DNA of 64,000 nucleotides from JANPCX01 sp050916095 (GCA_050916095.1 CP050901.1:3844001-3908000); one strand, 5' to 3'. Counted from the first letter of the stretch, positions 9,470 through 17,800 are shown. A program made the numbers and translations. The notes: generated by a model not told the origin, from the sequence alone.

Positions 9470-10744
9470 ATGCAAAGACGATCATTCCTTCAATCCGCCA
9501 GTGCCTTGAGTTTGCTCGGCCTCGGTGCCTGTGCTTCGGTCAGCAGCATTCCTTCCAAAGCCCGCGTATTGGTGGTGGGCGGTGGTTATGGCGGGGCCAC
9601 GGCGGCCAAGTACATCCGCCTGCTGTCAGACTCCAAAATTGACGTGGTGCTGGTGGAGCCTAATGCCAGTTTTGTGTCTTGCCCCATCAGCAACTTGGTG
9701 CTGGGCGGCAGCAAAACCTTGGAGGACGTGACCCGCTCCTATGGCGACCTCACCAAAGCTCACGGCATTCGGGTGGTGAAAGACTTTGTCGTCAGCGTGG
9801 ACACCGCCAAAAAAGTGGCCGTGCTCGCATCCGGCCCCACCATCGCTTACGACAAACTCGTGCTCTCGCCCGGCATTGATTTGATGTGGGACACCGTCGC
9901 GGGTTTGAAGCAGGCCCATAGCGACGGGAAAATTTTGCAGGCCTGGAAAGCGGGCGAAGAAACCGTGGCCCTGCGCCGCCAGTTGGAAGCCATGCCCGAT
10001 GGTGGCGTCTATGCCCTCACCATTCCTGAAGCGCCTTACCGCTGCCCACCCGGGCCCTATGAACGCGCTTGCCAGGTGGCGAGTTATTTCAAATCGGCCA
10101 AGCCCAAGTCCAAAGTGTTGATCCTGGATGCCAACGCCGACGTGACCTCCAAACCAGGCCTCTTCAAAAAGGTGTGGGCCGAACAGTACGGGGGCATGGT
10201 GGAGTACCGACCCCAGCACAAGGCCACAGCGGTGGACGGCAAAACCAACACGGTGAAGTTCGAGGTGCAAGACGACGTCAAGGCCGACGTGCTCAACGTG
10301 CTGCCCAGCATGCGGGCGGGCAGTCTGGCCGTGCAAATGGGCCTGTCCAATTCCAACGCGCGCTGGGTCGGCGTGAACTACCTGAACTTTGAGAGCACGG
10401 CCGCCAAAGACGTGCATGTGCTGGGTGACGCGATTCAAACAGCACCGCTGATGCCCAAGAGCGGCCACATGGCCAACGCCCATGCCAAGGTGGCGGCGGC
10501 CGCCATCGTGGCTGAACTCAGCGGCTGGGAGGTGAACCCTGCGCCCCTGCTCACCAACACCTGCTACAGCTTTGTGGACGCCGCCAACGTCATCCATGTG
10601 GCCAGCGTGCACGAGTATGTGGCGGCGGAAAAAACCTTCAAGACGGTGGCGGGCTCAGGCGGTGTCTCCACTGCGCCCAATACCCTCGAAGCCGTCTACG
10701 CTTGGAACTGGGCGCGAACAATTTGGGCGGACAGCTTGGCTTGA
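9470..10744 (+). CDS. fccB: FAD-dependent sulfide dehydrogenase flavoprotein subunit (FccB/SoxF)
   Basis: The 424-aa protein oxidises sulfide in the periplasm and passes electrons to the cytochrome encoded just upstream. It opens with a Tat signal (QRRSFLQ then a hydrophobic stretch). Next come the FAD Rossmann motif VLVVGGGYGGATAA, SCPISNLVLGG and the RCPPGPYERA block containing the first redox cysteine (residue 192). A second FAD block, DVHVLGDA, and the LTNTCYS block close the family pattern. In Allochromatium FccB a second cysteine in a W-C-P-V block forms a disulfide with the first. The same place here reads ARWVGVN (W299-V300), so that cysteine is absent. This may change the sulfide chemistry. 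Confidence 0.9.
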   Translation: MQRRSFLQSASALSLLGLGACASVSSIPSKARVLVVGGGYGGATAAKYIRLLSDSKIDVVLVEPNASFVSCPISNLVLGGSKTLEDVTRSYGDLTKAHGIRVVKDFVVSVDTAKKVAVLASGPTIAYDKLVLSPGIDLMWDTVAGLKQAHSDGKILQAWKAGEETVALRRQLEAMPDGGVYALTIPEAPYRCPPGPYERACQVASYFKSAKPKSKVLILDANADVTSKPGLFKKVWAEQYGGMVEYRPQHKATAVDGKTNTVKFEVQDDVKADVLNVLPSMRAGSLAVQMGLSNSNARWVGVNYLNFESTAAKDVHVLGDAIQTAPLMPKSGHMANAHAKVAAAAIVAELSGWEVNPAPLLTNTCYSFVDAANVIHVASVHEYVAAEKTFKTVAGSGGVSTAPNTLEAVYAWNWARTIWADSLA

Positions 10745-10773
10745 TGGTGGGGTAGGTACGGTCTCCAATCAGA

Positions 10774-10874
10774 CCGTCATTCCCGCGATGGCGGGAATCC
10801 AGTGAAGGTGGAAAGACGATGCAATCGAAGCCATCCGCCTGCTGCCTGGATTCCAGCCTTCGCGGGAATGACGG
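10774..10874. repeat. dispersed inverted repeat with ATTCCCGC/GCGGGAAT cores
   Basis: Two small palindromes, CCGTCATTCCCGCGATGG(CGGGAATCCAG) and its inverse CTGGATTCCAGCCTTCGC(GGGAATGACGG), face each other about 43 bp apart. Each carries ATTCCCGC...GCGGGAAT. Such units are scattered through many proteobacterial genomes. The repeat lies between fccB and msrB and can fold in RNA, so it may also act as a terminator or processing site. Confidence 0.8.
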
Positions 10875-10984
10875 AAAGCAGTGTGTTTTCTGAGCATTCT
10901 TTTGCCTCCCAGGCCACGCAGCGGTGAAAGATCTTCACCGCTGCCACGACCTAAGAGCCAATCCCGCGCTTTTAGGAGATTCAC

Positions 10985-11479
10985 ATGACGCGCCGAAACC
11001 TGCTCGCTCTCTTGTCTACCCTTGGTTGGCTGCCGGTCACCACGATGGCCGCACCGACAACCTCAAGCGGAACTGGCTCCATCGAGCCGCTGAAACTCAC
11101 CGATGCCCAGTGGCGGCAGCGCCTGACTGCAGCCCAGTACCAGGTGCTGCGCCAAGAGGGCACCGAACGCGCCCACACCAGCCCCTTGAACAAGGAAAAA
11201 CGCAAAGGTGTTTATCAATGCGCGGGTTGCCAATTGCCACTGTTCACCTCAGCGATGAAGTACGACAGCGGCACCGGCTGGCCGAGTTTTCATTCGACCT
11301 TGCCCGGCGCGGTGACCACCAGCACCGACTTCAAATTGGTTTACCCGCGCACCGAATACCACTGCACCCGCTGTGGCGGCCACCATGGCCATGTTTTCAA
11401 CGATGGGCCTGCGCCGACGGGGAAACGTTATTGCAACAACGGTGTGGCACTTGAATTTGTCCCGGAGGCTTCCACATGA
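10985..11479 (+). CDS. msrB: exported peptide-methionine (R)-S-oxide reductase
   Basis: MsrB reduces the R form of methionine sulfoxide in proteins. The 164-aa product has an N-terminal export signal with TRRNLLALL (Tat-like), so it acts outside the cytoplasm. The catalytic domain shows YQCAGCQLPLF and CTRCGGHHGHVF, which hold the zinc cysteines, SGTGWPSF, and the active-site cysteine in KRYCNNGVALEF. The last residue is usually followed by INS rather than NNG, a small variation. The stop overlaps the msrA start by 4 bp, so the pair is translated together. Confidence 0.93.
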   Translation: MTRRNLLALLSTLGWLPVTTMAAPTTSSGTGSIEPLKLTDAQWRQRLTAAQYQVLRQEGTERAHTSPLNKEKRKGVYQCAGCQLPLFTSAMKYDSGTGWPSFHSTLPGAVTTSTDFKLVYPRTEYHCTRCGGHHGHVFNDGPAPTGKRYCNNGVALEFVPEAST

Positions 11480-12141
11480 AAAACATCTCTTTGCAACGAC
11501 GCGTCTTCGCCCATTGGGCCGCCTTGGGCACTGCCGCACTGCTGAGTAGCTGGTTGCCCGCGGCCCATGCGCAAGCCGCGCCCACCGCAACAACACCCGC
11601 TGCTACCAACACCGCCAAGGCCATCTTTGCGGGCGGCTGCTTTTGGTGCGTGGAGTCCGATTTCGACAAGATCGACGGCGTGCTCGCCACCACCTCGGGT
11701 TACATCGGCGGCAGCACAGTCAACCCGACCTATGAGCGGGTGTCATCCAAGCACACCGGCCACGCCGAAGCGGTGGAAATCGTGTTTGATCCACGCAAAG
11801 TCAGTTACTCAGCCTTGGTGGAACGCTACTGGCGCACCATTGACCCCACAGTGAAAGACCGCCAGTTTTGCGACGTCGGCTCACCCTACCGCACCGCCAT
11901 CTTTGCGGTGGACGACGAACAACTCAAAGTGGCGCAAGCCTCACGTTCAGCGCTGGAGAAGACCAAACCCTTCAAAGAACCCATCGTCACCGAGATCGTC
12001 AAAGCCACCACCTTCTACCCCGCCGAGGGCTACCACCAGGACTACTACAAGAAAAACCCGGTGCGCTACAACTACTACCGTGCCAGTTGCGGGCGCGATG
12101 CGCGGTTGAAGGTTTTGTGGGGTGACAAGGCTGGGCATTGA
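11476..12141 (+). CDS. msrA: exported peptide-methionine (S)-S-oxide reductase
   Basis: MsrA reduces the S form of methionine sulfoxide. The 221-aa protein has a signal peptide (hydrophobic stretch ending near AHAQA), then the catalytic motif AGGCFWCVESDF with the active cysteine, SGYIGG, HTGHAEAVEIVFDP and AEGYHQDYY. Its 4-bp overlap with msrB and the matching export signals indicate a periplasmic MsrAB repair pair. The pair may protect the neighbouring periplasmic sulfide dehydrogenase and other exported proteins from oxidants. A MITE-like element begins about 40 bp downstream. Confidence 0.94.
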   Translation: MKNISLQRRVFAHWAALGTAALLSSWLPAAHAQAAPTATTPAATNTAKAIFAGGCFWCVESDFDKIDGVLATTSGYIGGSTVNPTYERVSSKHTGHAEAVEIVFDPRKVSYSALVERYWRTIDPTVKDRQFCDVGSPYRTAIFAVDDEQLKVAQASRSALEKTKPFKEPIVTEIVKATTFYPAEGYHQDYYKKNPVRYNYYRASCGRDARLKVLWGDKAGH

Positions 12142-12178
12142 ATATGCTTGTCTTGATGCGCAGCGGTGGCAAGTAAGG

Positions 12179-12342
12179 CTAGTGTTGCGACTCAGAAACA
12201 ACGAAACATGAAAGCGTGTACTCGACCCACTGGCGGCGTTGCAAATCCGCGCGATACCTCGGTATCGCTGTGGTTTGCGCCTTGCCACTGGGCCGACTCC
12301 ACTACTTTCATTTGTTCCGTTTTTTCTGAGTCGCAACACTAG
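12179..12342. mobile_element. MITE-like palindromic element, copy A2
   Basis: This second copy of the A element is again exactly 156 bp between CTAG tetranucleotides (12179-12182 and 12339-12342). Ends read TGTTGCGACTC on the left with its inverse on the right. The central hairpin is GCGATACC / GGTATCGC. It sits between msrA and the end of the convergent small secreted protein, whose stop codon TAG lies in the right CTAG. It has no coding capacity for a transposase. Confidence 0.85.
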
Positions 12343-12797
12343 GGCTTTCTCGATGCCCTCGCAGCGGGCTCAAGCTTAAGCAAACGTTGTTCGTCGTCGC
12401 TCAAGAAACACTCCAGTGAAACAGCGGGCACCAAAATGCCTTGATGGATGCGGCCGCGTGACTGCAGCCAATAGGTTTTCGCGGCGATGGGTGTGCCCGC
12501 GTACTGAATGACTTGTGCCGGCATTTTGTTCACGCTGTCGAACACCTCGGGTTGTGGTTCGGCAAAGCCCAACATTTTTGATGCTTGCGCGATGCACAAG
12601 TCTTTGCCACCAGGTGTTTCTGGGCGATCGGGCGCTGCAGAAGAGCGGATGCGCGCTGCGGGCGCGTCTTTGGAGCACGGCGTTTGGCTGAACTCATTGC
12701 CGCAGCGGTAGAGGGTTTGAGACGTTGCCGGCAGCGGCAAGGCCGTGGTGGCGAACACGGTGAGCACGTACGTCCAGAATTTTTGGTGACGAAACAT
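12339..12797 (-). CDS. exported cysteine-containing protein, DUF4124-like
   Basis: The start at 12797 has a strong ribosome binding site (AAGGAGTGAT), giving 152 aa. A signal peptide (about residues 1-25, WTYVLTVFATTALPLPATS) precedes QTLYRCGNEFSQTPC, which resembles the YRC...G...S..PC pattern of DUF4124-type exported proteins. The rest is not recognised. The function is unknown. The IS5-type element lies just upstream (its duplicated TTA is at 12809-12811), so the native promoter has probably been cut off. Confidence 0.7.
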   Translation of the reverse strand: MFRHQKFWTYVLTVFATTALPLPATSQTLYRCGNEFSQTPCSKDAPAARIRSSAAPDRPETPGGKDLCIAQASKMLGFAEPQPEVFDSVNKMPAQVIQYAGTPIAAKTYWLQSRGRIHQGILVPAVSLECFLSDDEQRLLKLEPAARASRKP

Positions 12798-12808
12798 CAG
12801 ATCACTCC

Positions 12809-13661
12809 TTAGAGCGTGTTTACGATCTTCTTCTGACCCGAAAATAGGCAGATGAAGAGAAAGAGATACGCCAGCGACATCAGCCGGGAGAAGTTTGAGC
12901 AAATTGAGCCGCTGCTGCGCAGCGTGCGCAAGGCGACCAAGCCGACGAAGGTGGATCTGTATGAGGTGTTCTGCGCGGTGCTGTACCTGCTGCGAACGGG
13001 TTGCCAGTGGAGGTTCTTGCCGAGCGAGTTTGCGAAGTGGACGACGGTCTATGCCTACTGGCGCAAATGGAGTGAGCCTGACCAGGACGGTGTGAGCGTG
13101 TTGGAACGGGCTTTAAAAAAATCAGGTTGGCGCGGCCCGAGACAGACTGGGGCGCAACGCATGCAGCACGCTGTTGATCGTGGACGCGCAGAGCGTGAAG
13201 AATACGGACACGGCGGCGCTCAAGGGCTATGACGGGGGCAAGAAGGTTTCGGGCATCAAGCGACACATTGCAGTGGACACGCAAGGGTTGCCGCACGCAG
13301 TGGCGGTGACGACGGCCGAGGTGACTGACCGCAAGGGGGCGCTGCAGGCCCTGCAGCGTTGCAAACCGGGACTGGCACGGGTGCAAAGCTTGCTGGCTGA
13401 CAGCGGGTACGTGGGAGAGCCCTTCGCGCAGGGCGTGCAAGAGGTTCTTGGAGGGCATGTGACGGTACAGATCGCCAAGAGGAGCGAGTTGCACACCTTC
13501 AAGGTCATGCCCAAGCGCTGGATCGTCGAGCGCAGCTTTGCCTGGTTGGACAAGAACCGGCGGCTGTGGAAGAACTGCGAGCGGCTGCTCAATACCAGCC
13601 TACAGTTCGTCCACTTGGCATTCTTGGCGTTGCTCCTCAGGAGATCGTAAACACGCTCTTA
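12809..13661 (+). mobile_element. IS5-family insertion sequence (IS427-like group)
   Basis: The element spans 12812-13658 (847 bp). Its terminal inverted repeats GAGCGTGTTTACGATCT are identical over 17 bp at both ends. It is flanked by the 3-bp direct repeat TTA (12809-12811 and 13659-13661), a TNA target duplication typical of this group. It carries one transposase split over two frames. Confidence 0.93.
12852..13650 (+). CDS. IS5-family DDE transposase, two frames joined by a shift at A7
   Basis: The first frame (12852-13232) gives the N-terminal part with TGCQWRFLPSEF. The second frame continues the family pattern after the A7 run at 13115-13121 as KNQVGAARDRLGRNACS. It contains the catalytic residues: D in LLIVDAQSVKNTD, D in LADSGYVG and E in RWIVERSFAWLDKNRR. 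Reading through needs a +1 shift (or slippage) at the A-run. Related elements use frameshifting or transcriptional slippage, so this may be a working transposase. A one-base indel in a once single-frame gene is the alternative. Confidence 0.85.
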
Positions 13662-14717
13662 CGACTTCGACACATCGCCGAGTTGTGCTTGCAGCCATTG
13701 GGTTACATGGTTTGGCAAGGCCAACACATGCCCCGGCCAGCGCCCAGCAGGAAACCCCACATGGCCACCATGCGCAGGTTGCCACAAAGTGACATGACTG
13801 CCCACCTCGCTGATTTGAGGCAGATGTTCGGCGGGTAAAAATGGGTCATTGCGTGCATTAAGCACCAAGGTCGGCACACGAATGCGTGCAAGTTGTGGTT
13901 TGGCAGACGACTGCTGGTAGTAGTCCGGTGCGTCGCGAAAACCGTGCACTGGCGCAGTGAAGATGTTGTCGAATTCATAGAGGGTGCGGGCCGCACGCAG
14001 CTTTTCTCGGTCGAACAAACCGGGGTGTTGATCCCACTTGGCCAAGGCCCGGGGTTTCATGCTGCGCAAAAACATGCGGCTGTAGCTGAGGTGGCTGAAG
14101 CCCTGCCCAATGGCCTTGGCACCCGCAGCCAAATCGAGTGGCGCTGAAATGGCAGCGATGGCTTGAACAGTGTTGCATGCCGCCTCACCCGCCTCTTGGG
14201 CCCAGCGCAGCAAGGCATTGCCGCCGAGTGAGACGCCTACCGCTACCACGGGCCCTGCATGTGCAAGGCGCAGTTGCTGCAGCATCCAGGCAATCTCCTG
14301 GTGGTCGCCCGAGTGGTAGGCGCGCGGAGCGTGGTTGAGTTCGCCGGAACAGCCACGGAAATGGGGCACGGCATACCGCCAGCCCATGCGACGCGCATGG
14401 TGGGCAAATGCTTGAGCGTAGTGGCTGCCTGAGCTGCCCTCCAGCCCATGGAACAGTACCAACAACACCTGCTGCGCGGAGGTATGCCCCACAGAGGCAA
14501 TGGCATCTTGCCAATCCACATCCACAAAGTCACCGTCCGGCGTGGTCCAGCGTTCTCGGCGGAAGTGGGGGGCCGCCCCCTCAAACCGTTTGCCAAAGAG
14601 TGCGGGCCAAATGGTTTGCACATGGCCGCCCAGGGCACCAGGCGGTGCCAGCCAACAGGGGGCGCGGTAGTGCTGCAACGGAGAACAGAAGGATTCAATG
14701 CAGGGTATTGCCTGCAT
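13659..14717 (-). CDS. YheT-family alpha/beta hydrolase
   Basis: The start at 14717 (MQAIPCIESF) gives 352 aa, close to the usual YheT length; an upstream ATG at 14759 is possible. Motifs seen are the GGHVQTIWPAL entry block, FHGLEGSSGSHY (oxyanion region), the nucleophile serine in VGVSLGGNALL, aspartate in LNARNDPF and histidine in HGGHVGF. Family members are cytoplasmic or membrane-linked esterases of uncertain substrate. The stop TAA is supplied by the duplicated TTA of the IS5 insertion, so the element sits exactly at the end without shortening the protein. The N-terminus overlaps the upstream NTF2-like gene by about 23 bp. Confidence 0.88.
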   Translation of the reverse strand: MQAIPCIESFCSPLQHYRAPCWLAPPGALGGHVQTIWPALFGKRFEGAAPHFRRERWTTPDGDFVDVDWQDAIASVGHTSAQQVLLVLFHGLEGSSGSHYAQAFAHHARRMGWRYAVPHFRGCSGELNHAPRAYHSGDHQEIAWMLQQLRLAHAGPVVAVGVSLGGNALLRWAQEAGEAACNTVQAIAAISAPLDLAAGAKAIGQGFSHLSYSRMFLRSMKPRALAKWDQHPGLFDREKLRAARTLYEFDNIFTAPVHGFRDAPDYYQQSSAKPQLARIRVPTLVLNARNDPFLPAEHLPQISEVGSHVTLWQPAHGGHVGFPAGRWPGHVLALPNHVTQWLQAQLGDVSKS

Positions 14718-15141
14718 CGCGCTGTGCCGGCGCGGGGCCAAGCAAGCCGGGGCTTGCATGATGGGACGCCAACTTCCATCCCTGAGCGGTTTTCACATAG
14801 ACGTTGGTGGCCCACAGCCACACCGAGCCGGGCCCTTGGTCCGTGGTCACAGACACACGTTCGAGCACACTGTGAACTGCGCAGTCGGCGTAGACAAGGC
14901 GCTGGACTTGTTCTGGTTGCGCATCCACCGGTCCTTGCTCAAACAAAGACTCGAAACTGGCCCTGACCCCCGCCAACCCCAGCACGCGAGGGCCGCCCGG
15001 GTGTATGCAACTGACCTCGTCTTCGTCTGACCACAACGCCATCAGCCGCTCGATGTCACCAGCTTGCAGGGCTTCGTAAAAATGGGTTTCCGTGTCCTCA
15101 GCGGTGGCCAAGTTGGTGATGGGTGGTTTGGCGCTGGACAT
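14695..15141 (-). CDS. NTF2/SnoaL-like domain protein
   Basis: The preferred start at 15141 (MSSAKPPITN) gives 148 aa. The pattern ETHFYEALQAGDIERLMALWSDEDEVSCIHPGG, then LGLAGVRASFESLF, and the closing WLWATNVYVKTAQGWKLASHHAS, is typical of the SnoaL-like/DUF4440 fold. These proteins are small cytoplasmic alpha+beta barrels of varied or unknown function. The gene overlaps the hydrolase downstream and follows purU closely, so purU, this gene and the hydrolase are probably one transcript. Confidence 0.8.
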   Translation of the reverse strand: MSSAKPPITNLATAEDTETHFYEALQAGDIERLMALWSDEDEVSCIHPGGPRVLGLAGVRASFESLFEQGPVDAQPEQVQRLVYADCAVHSVLERVSVTTDQGPGSVWLWATNVYVKTAQGWKLASHHASPGLLGPAPAQRDAGNTLH

Positions 15142-15148
15142 GAGGGGT

Positions 15149-16033
15149 CTACTTAAAAACAACTGTCTTGTGGCCATTCATGAGCACGCGGTGCTCAACA
15201 TGCCAGCGCACCGCGCGGGCCAGCACGACACTTTCCACGTCACGCCCCACGGCGGTGAAGTCCTCCGGGCTCAGCGAGTGGTCCACCCGCTCCACGTCTT
15301 GTTCAATGATCGGGCCTTCGTCCAAATCGGCCGTGACGTAGTGGGCCGTGGCACCGATCAGCTTCACACCTCGGTCGTGCGCTTGGTAATAAGGTTTGGC
15401 CCCTTTGAAGCTGGGCAAAAAACTGTGGTGAATGTTGATGGCTCGGCCTTTGAGGAAGGCACAAAACTCAGGGCTCAAGATTTGCATGTAACGCGCCAGC
15501 ACCACGAGGTCGATTTGCTGCGCAGTCACGATGGCCTCCACCAGCTGTTCCTGCTCGCGTTTGGCGGCCGCTGTGGCCCCGGTTGCAAGTGGCAGGTGGT
15601 GGAAGGGGATGCCGTAACTTTTGGCCAGCTCGGCATAGTCCGGGTGGTTGCTGACGATGGCCGCGATGTCCACATCCAGTTGACCGGACTGCTGGCGAAA
15701 CAACAGGTCGTTCAAACAATGGCCGTGTTTGCTCACCATCAGCAGCAAACGCGGCCGCTGCGCCAATGAATAAAACCGCGCGTCCATCTGAAACTGCTCG
15801 CGCACATGGGTGAAGAGCTGCTCCAGCATGCCGGGCGCTGTGAGGTGAGCGGGTGCCTCAAAGTGCACACGCATGAAAAAGAGCCCCGTGCTGTCGGCGC
15901 TTTGCACATCACCAAACTGCTGCGAGTCCACGATGTTGCAACCGGCTTGGTAGAGCAAGCCCGAAACGGCATAGACGATGCCCTTGGCATCGCGGCAAGA
16001 CAAGGTGAGAACAAACTCGTGGGGGACGGACAT
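15149..16033 (-). CDS. purU: formyltetrahydrofolate deformylase
   Basis: PurU hydrolyses 10-formyl-THF to THF and formate, balancing one-carbon units for purine synthesis. The start at 16033 (MSVPHEFVLTLSC) gives 294 aa with an N-terminal ACT domain (residues about 1-85). The formyltransferase-like domain shows SNHPDYAELAKSYGIPFHHLP, VLARYMQILSPEF and the catalytic block INIHHSFLPSFKGAKPYYQAHDRGVKLIGATAHYVT followed by DEGPIIEQD. These contain the Asn-His-Asp machinery. Starts upstream of 16033 add a non-homologous leader. Confidence 0.95.
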   Translation of the reverse strand: MSVPHEFVLTLSCRDAKGIVYAVSGLLYQAGCNIVDSQQFGDVQSADSTGLFFMRVHFEAPAHLTAPGMLEQLFTHVREQFQMDARFYSLAQRPRLLLMVSKHGHCLNDLLFRQQSGQLDVDIAAIVSNHPDYAELAKSYGIPFHHLPLATGATAAAKREQEQLVEAIVTAQQIDLVVLARYMQILSPEFCAFLKGRAINIHHSFLPSFKGAKPYYQAHDRGVKLIGATAHYVTADLDEGPIIEQDVERVDHSLSPEDFTAVGRDVESVVLARAVRWHVEHRVLMNGHKTVVFK

Positions 16034-16177
16034 GGTGCAGTCTGGAAACAAGACCGGCTCAGAAGTGGGCCGCTGCCGGGGATTGTACGAAGCACCCACA
16101 AAGACGCCTATCGAGTGCGCCCAGGCCTATCGCTTTGCACCAAGCCCCCAGGGAACTGAAGGGGTTTAGGACTTGGT

Positions 16178-16582
16178 TCAGCGCTCGAACGGCCGCGTCA
16201 TGGCAAAACCATCGGTATCGGCGGCCTGGGACGCACTCGTGTTGGCCATAACAGTTGATGCGCGCTGCTGCAACCGATCCATCTCCATGTTCGCCGCCCG
16301 CAACTGTGACTGCAGGTGCAGCACCAAGGCGCGTTGTTCGGCCAAGGCGGCGGTTTGTCCTTGAGCCGCCATGGCTCTGACCTTGTCGAGGTCGTTTTGC
16401 AACTTGGTATTGGCCAGGCGCAGGTTCTGTGTGCTTTGCGCCATTTGCTCGCGTGCTGTGTTGATCAGAGTTTCCTCTCGCCGTGCGGCCCGCTGGGCAC
16501 AAAGCAACCACGACAGCAACATACCCACCAACAAACCTGCCAGACCAAACAACCCAGTCAAGGGGATGCCGAAGGTATTCAT
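16178..16582 (-). CDS. small membrane-anchored coiled-coil protein
   Basis: The 134-aa protein has one N-terminal membrane segment (about residues 8-28, GLFGLAGLLVGMLLSWLL). A long charged helix rich in Q, L, A and R follows (about residues 32-112) and looks like a coiled coil. It is not recognised as a named family. The layout resembles inner-membrane proteins with a cytoplasmic coiled coil. It may share a transcript with the zinc-finger protein upstream. Confidence 0.6.
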   Translation of the reverse strand: MNTFGIPLTGLFGLAGLLVGMLLSWLLCAQRAARREETLINTAREQMAQSTQNLRLANTKLQNDLDKVRAMAAQGQTAALAEQRALVLHLQSQLRAANMEMDRLQQRASTVMANTSASQAADTDGFAMTRPFER

Positions 16583-16644
16583 CGTTTTCGCTTTCTCGGT
16601 TCTTTGAGTCGCGGCGAGGCCTTGGCTGTGTATCAGTCAGCCAT

Positions 16645-16851
16645 TCAGTGCGCGTGCACCTTCTCGCCCGCCTTGAGTTTGTACACCGTGCCGCAGTAGG
16701 GGCACTTGCCCTCACCCGTGGTGGCCACGTCGATGAACACCTTGGGATGGGTGCTCCACAGTGTCATCTTGGGGTTGGGGCAGGCGACCACGCCAGGGCC
16801 TTGCAGGTCTTTGGCGGTGACTTCAACCACGGCAGCAGCTTTGGTGTTCAT
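16645..16851 (-). CDS. small zinc-finger protein (CHCC type)
   Basis: The 68-aa protein shows VACPNPKMTLWSTHPKVFIDV and GEGKCPYCGTVYKL, with a cysteine early, a histidine and a CxxC pair. This pattern fits the CHCC zinc-finger family related to the complex I accessory subunit NDUFS6. The length is typical for bacterial members. It lies 26 bp after ilvE on the same strand. The function in bacteria is not established. Confidence 0.82.
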   Translation of the reverse strand: MNTKAAAVVEVTAKDLQGPGVVACPNPKMTLWSTHPKVFIDVATTGEGKCPYCGTVYKLKAGEKVHAH

Positions 16852-16876
16852 GGCGTGCAGCTCTTTGTTGTGCGTG

Positions 16877-17800
16877 TCAAACCAAGGTCAGCCATTCGGC
16901 GTACTTGGGGTTGCGGCCATTGACGATGTCGAAGAAGGCCGCCTGGATTTTTTCGGTGATGGGCCCACGCGAACCTGCGCCCAGCTCAATGCGGTCCAGC
17001 TCTCGAATCGGCGTGACTTCGGCAGCGGTGCCGGTGAAGAATGCTTCGTCGCAGATGTAGACCTCATCCCGAGTGATGCGTTTTTCTTTCACTTCCAGAC
17101 CGAGGTCTTTGCAGATCGAGAAAATGGTGTTGCGCGTGATGCCGTTGAGTGCACCGGCCGACAAATCGGGCGTGTAGACCACACCGTTTTTGATGATGAA
17201 GAGGTTCTCACCGGCTCCTTCACTCACGAAACCCGATGCGTCGAGCAACATGGCTTCGTCGTAGCCGTCATCGGTGGCTTCCATGTTGGCCAGGATGGAG
17301 TTGGTGTAATTACTCACCGCCTTGGCCTGGGTCATGGTGATGTTCACATGGTGGCGGGTGTAGCTGCTGGTTTTGACGCGGATGCCGCGCCTCAAACCTT
17401 CCTCGCCCAGATAAGCGCCCCAAGCCCAGGCAGCCACCATCAAGTGAATGGTGTTGCCCTTGGGGCTGACGCCCAGTTTTTTGTCGCCAATCCAGGTCAG
17501 CGGGCGCAAGTAGCCCGATTCCAGCTTGTTTTCACGCACCACGGCGCACTGGGCATCCATCACCTGTTCCAGCGTGAAGGGAATTTTCATGCGCAAAATT
17601 TTGGCGCTGTTGAAGAGGCGTTCGGTGTGCTCGCGCAGGCGGAAGATGGCGGTGCCTTTGGCCGTTTTGTAGGCGCGCACGCCCTCGAAAGCGCCGCAGC
17701 CATAGTGCAGGGTGTGGGACAGCACATGGATCTTGGCGTCGCGCCAATCGACCATCTGACCATCCATCCAAATTTTTCCGTCACGGTCGGCCATCGACAT
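16877..17800 (-). CDS. ilvE: branched-chain amino acid aminotransferase
   Basis: IlvE transfers the amino group between glutamate and the keto acids of Val, Leu and Ile, using pyridoxal phosphate. The 307-aa protein has the class IV aminotransferase pattern: WMDGQMVDWRDAKIHVLSHTLHYGCGAFEGVRAY, the PLP lysine in SNYTNSILANMEA (SQAKAVSNY region), EGAGENLFII and GTAAEVTPI. The length is normal. The start ATG at 17800 leads directly into the conserved N-terminus. Confidence 0.95.
   Translation of the reverse strand: MSMADRDGKIWMDGQMVDWRDAKIHVLSHTLHYGCGAFEGVRAYKTAKGTAIFRLREHTERLFNSAKILRMKIPFTLEQVMDAQCAVVRENKLESGYLRPLTWIGDKKLGVSPKGNTIHLMVAAWAWGAYLGEEGLRRGIRVKTSSYTRHHVNITMTQAKAVSNYTNSILANMEATDDGYDEAMLLDASGFVSEGAGENLFIIKNGVVYTPDLSAGALNGITRNTIFSICKDLGLEVKEKRITRDEVYICDEAFFTGTAAEVTPIRELDRIELGAGSRGPITEKIQAAFFDIVNGRNPKYAEWLTLV

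Noticed and set aside
9626..10612. 328-codon minus-strand frame opposite fccB
   Set aside because: It follows fccB codon periodicity and has the His/Gly-rich composition of a shadow frame.
11947..12339. 130-codon minus-strand frame over msrA end and MITE
   Set aside because: It is part msrA antisense and part palindromic element, with no independent coding evidence.
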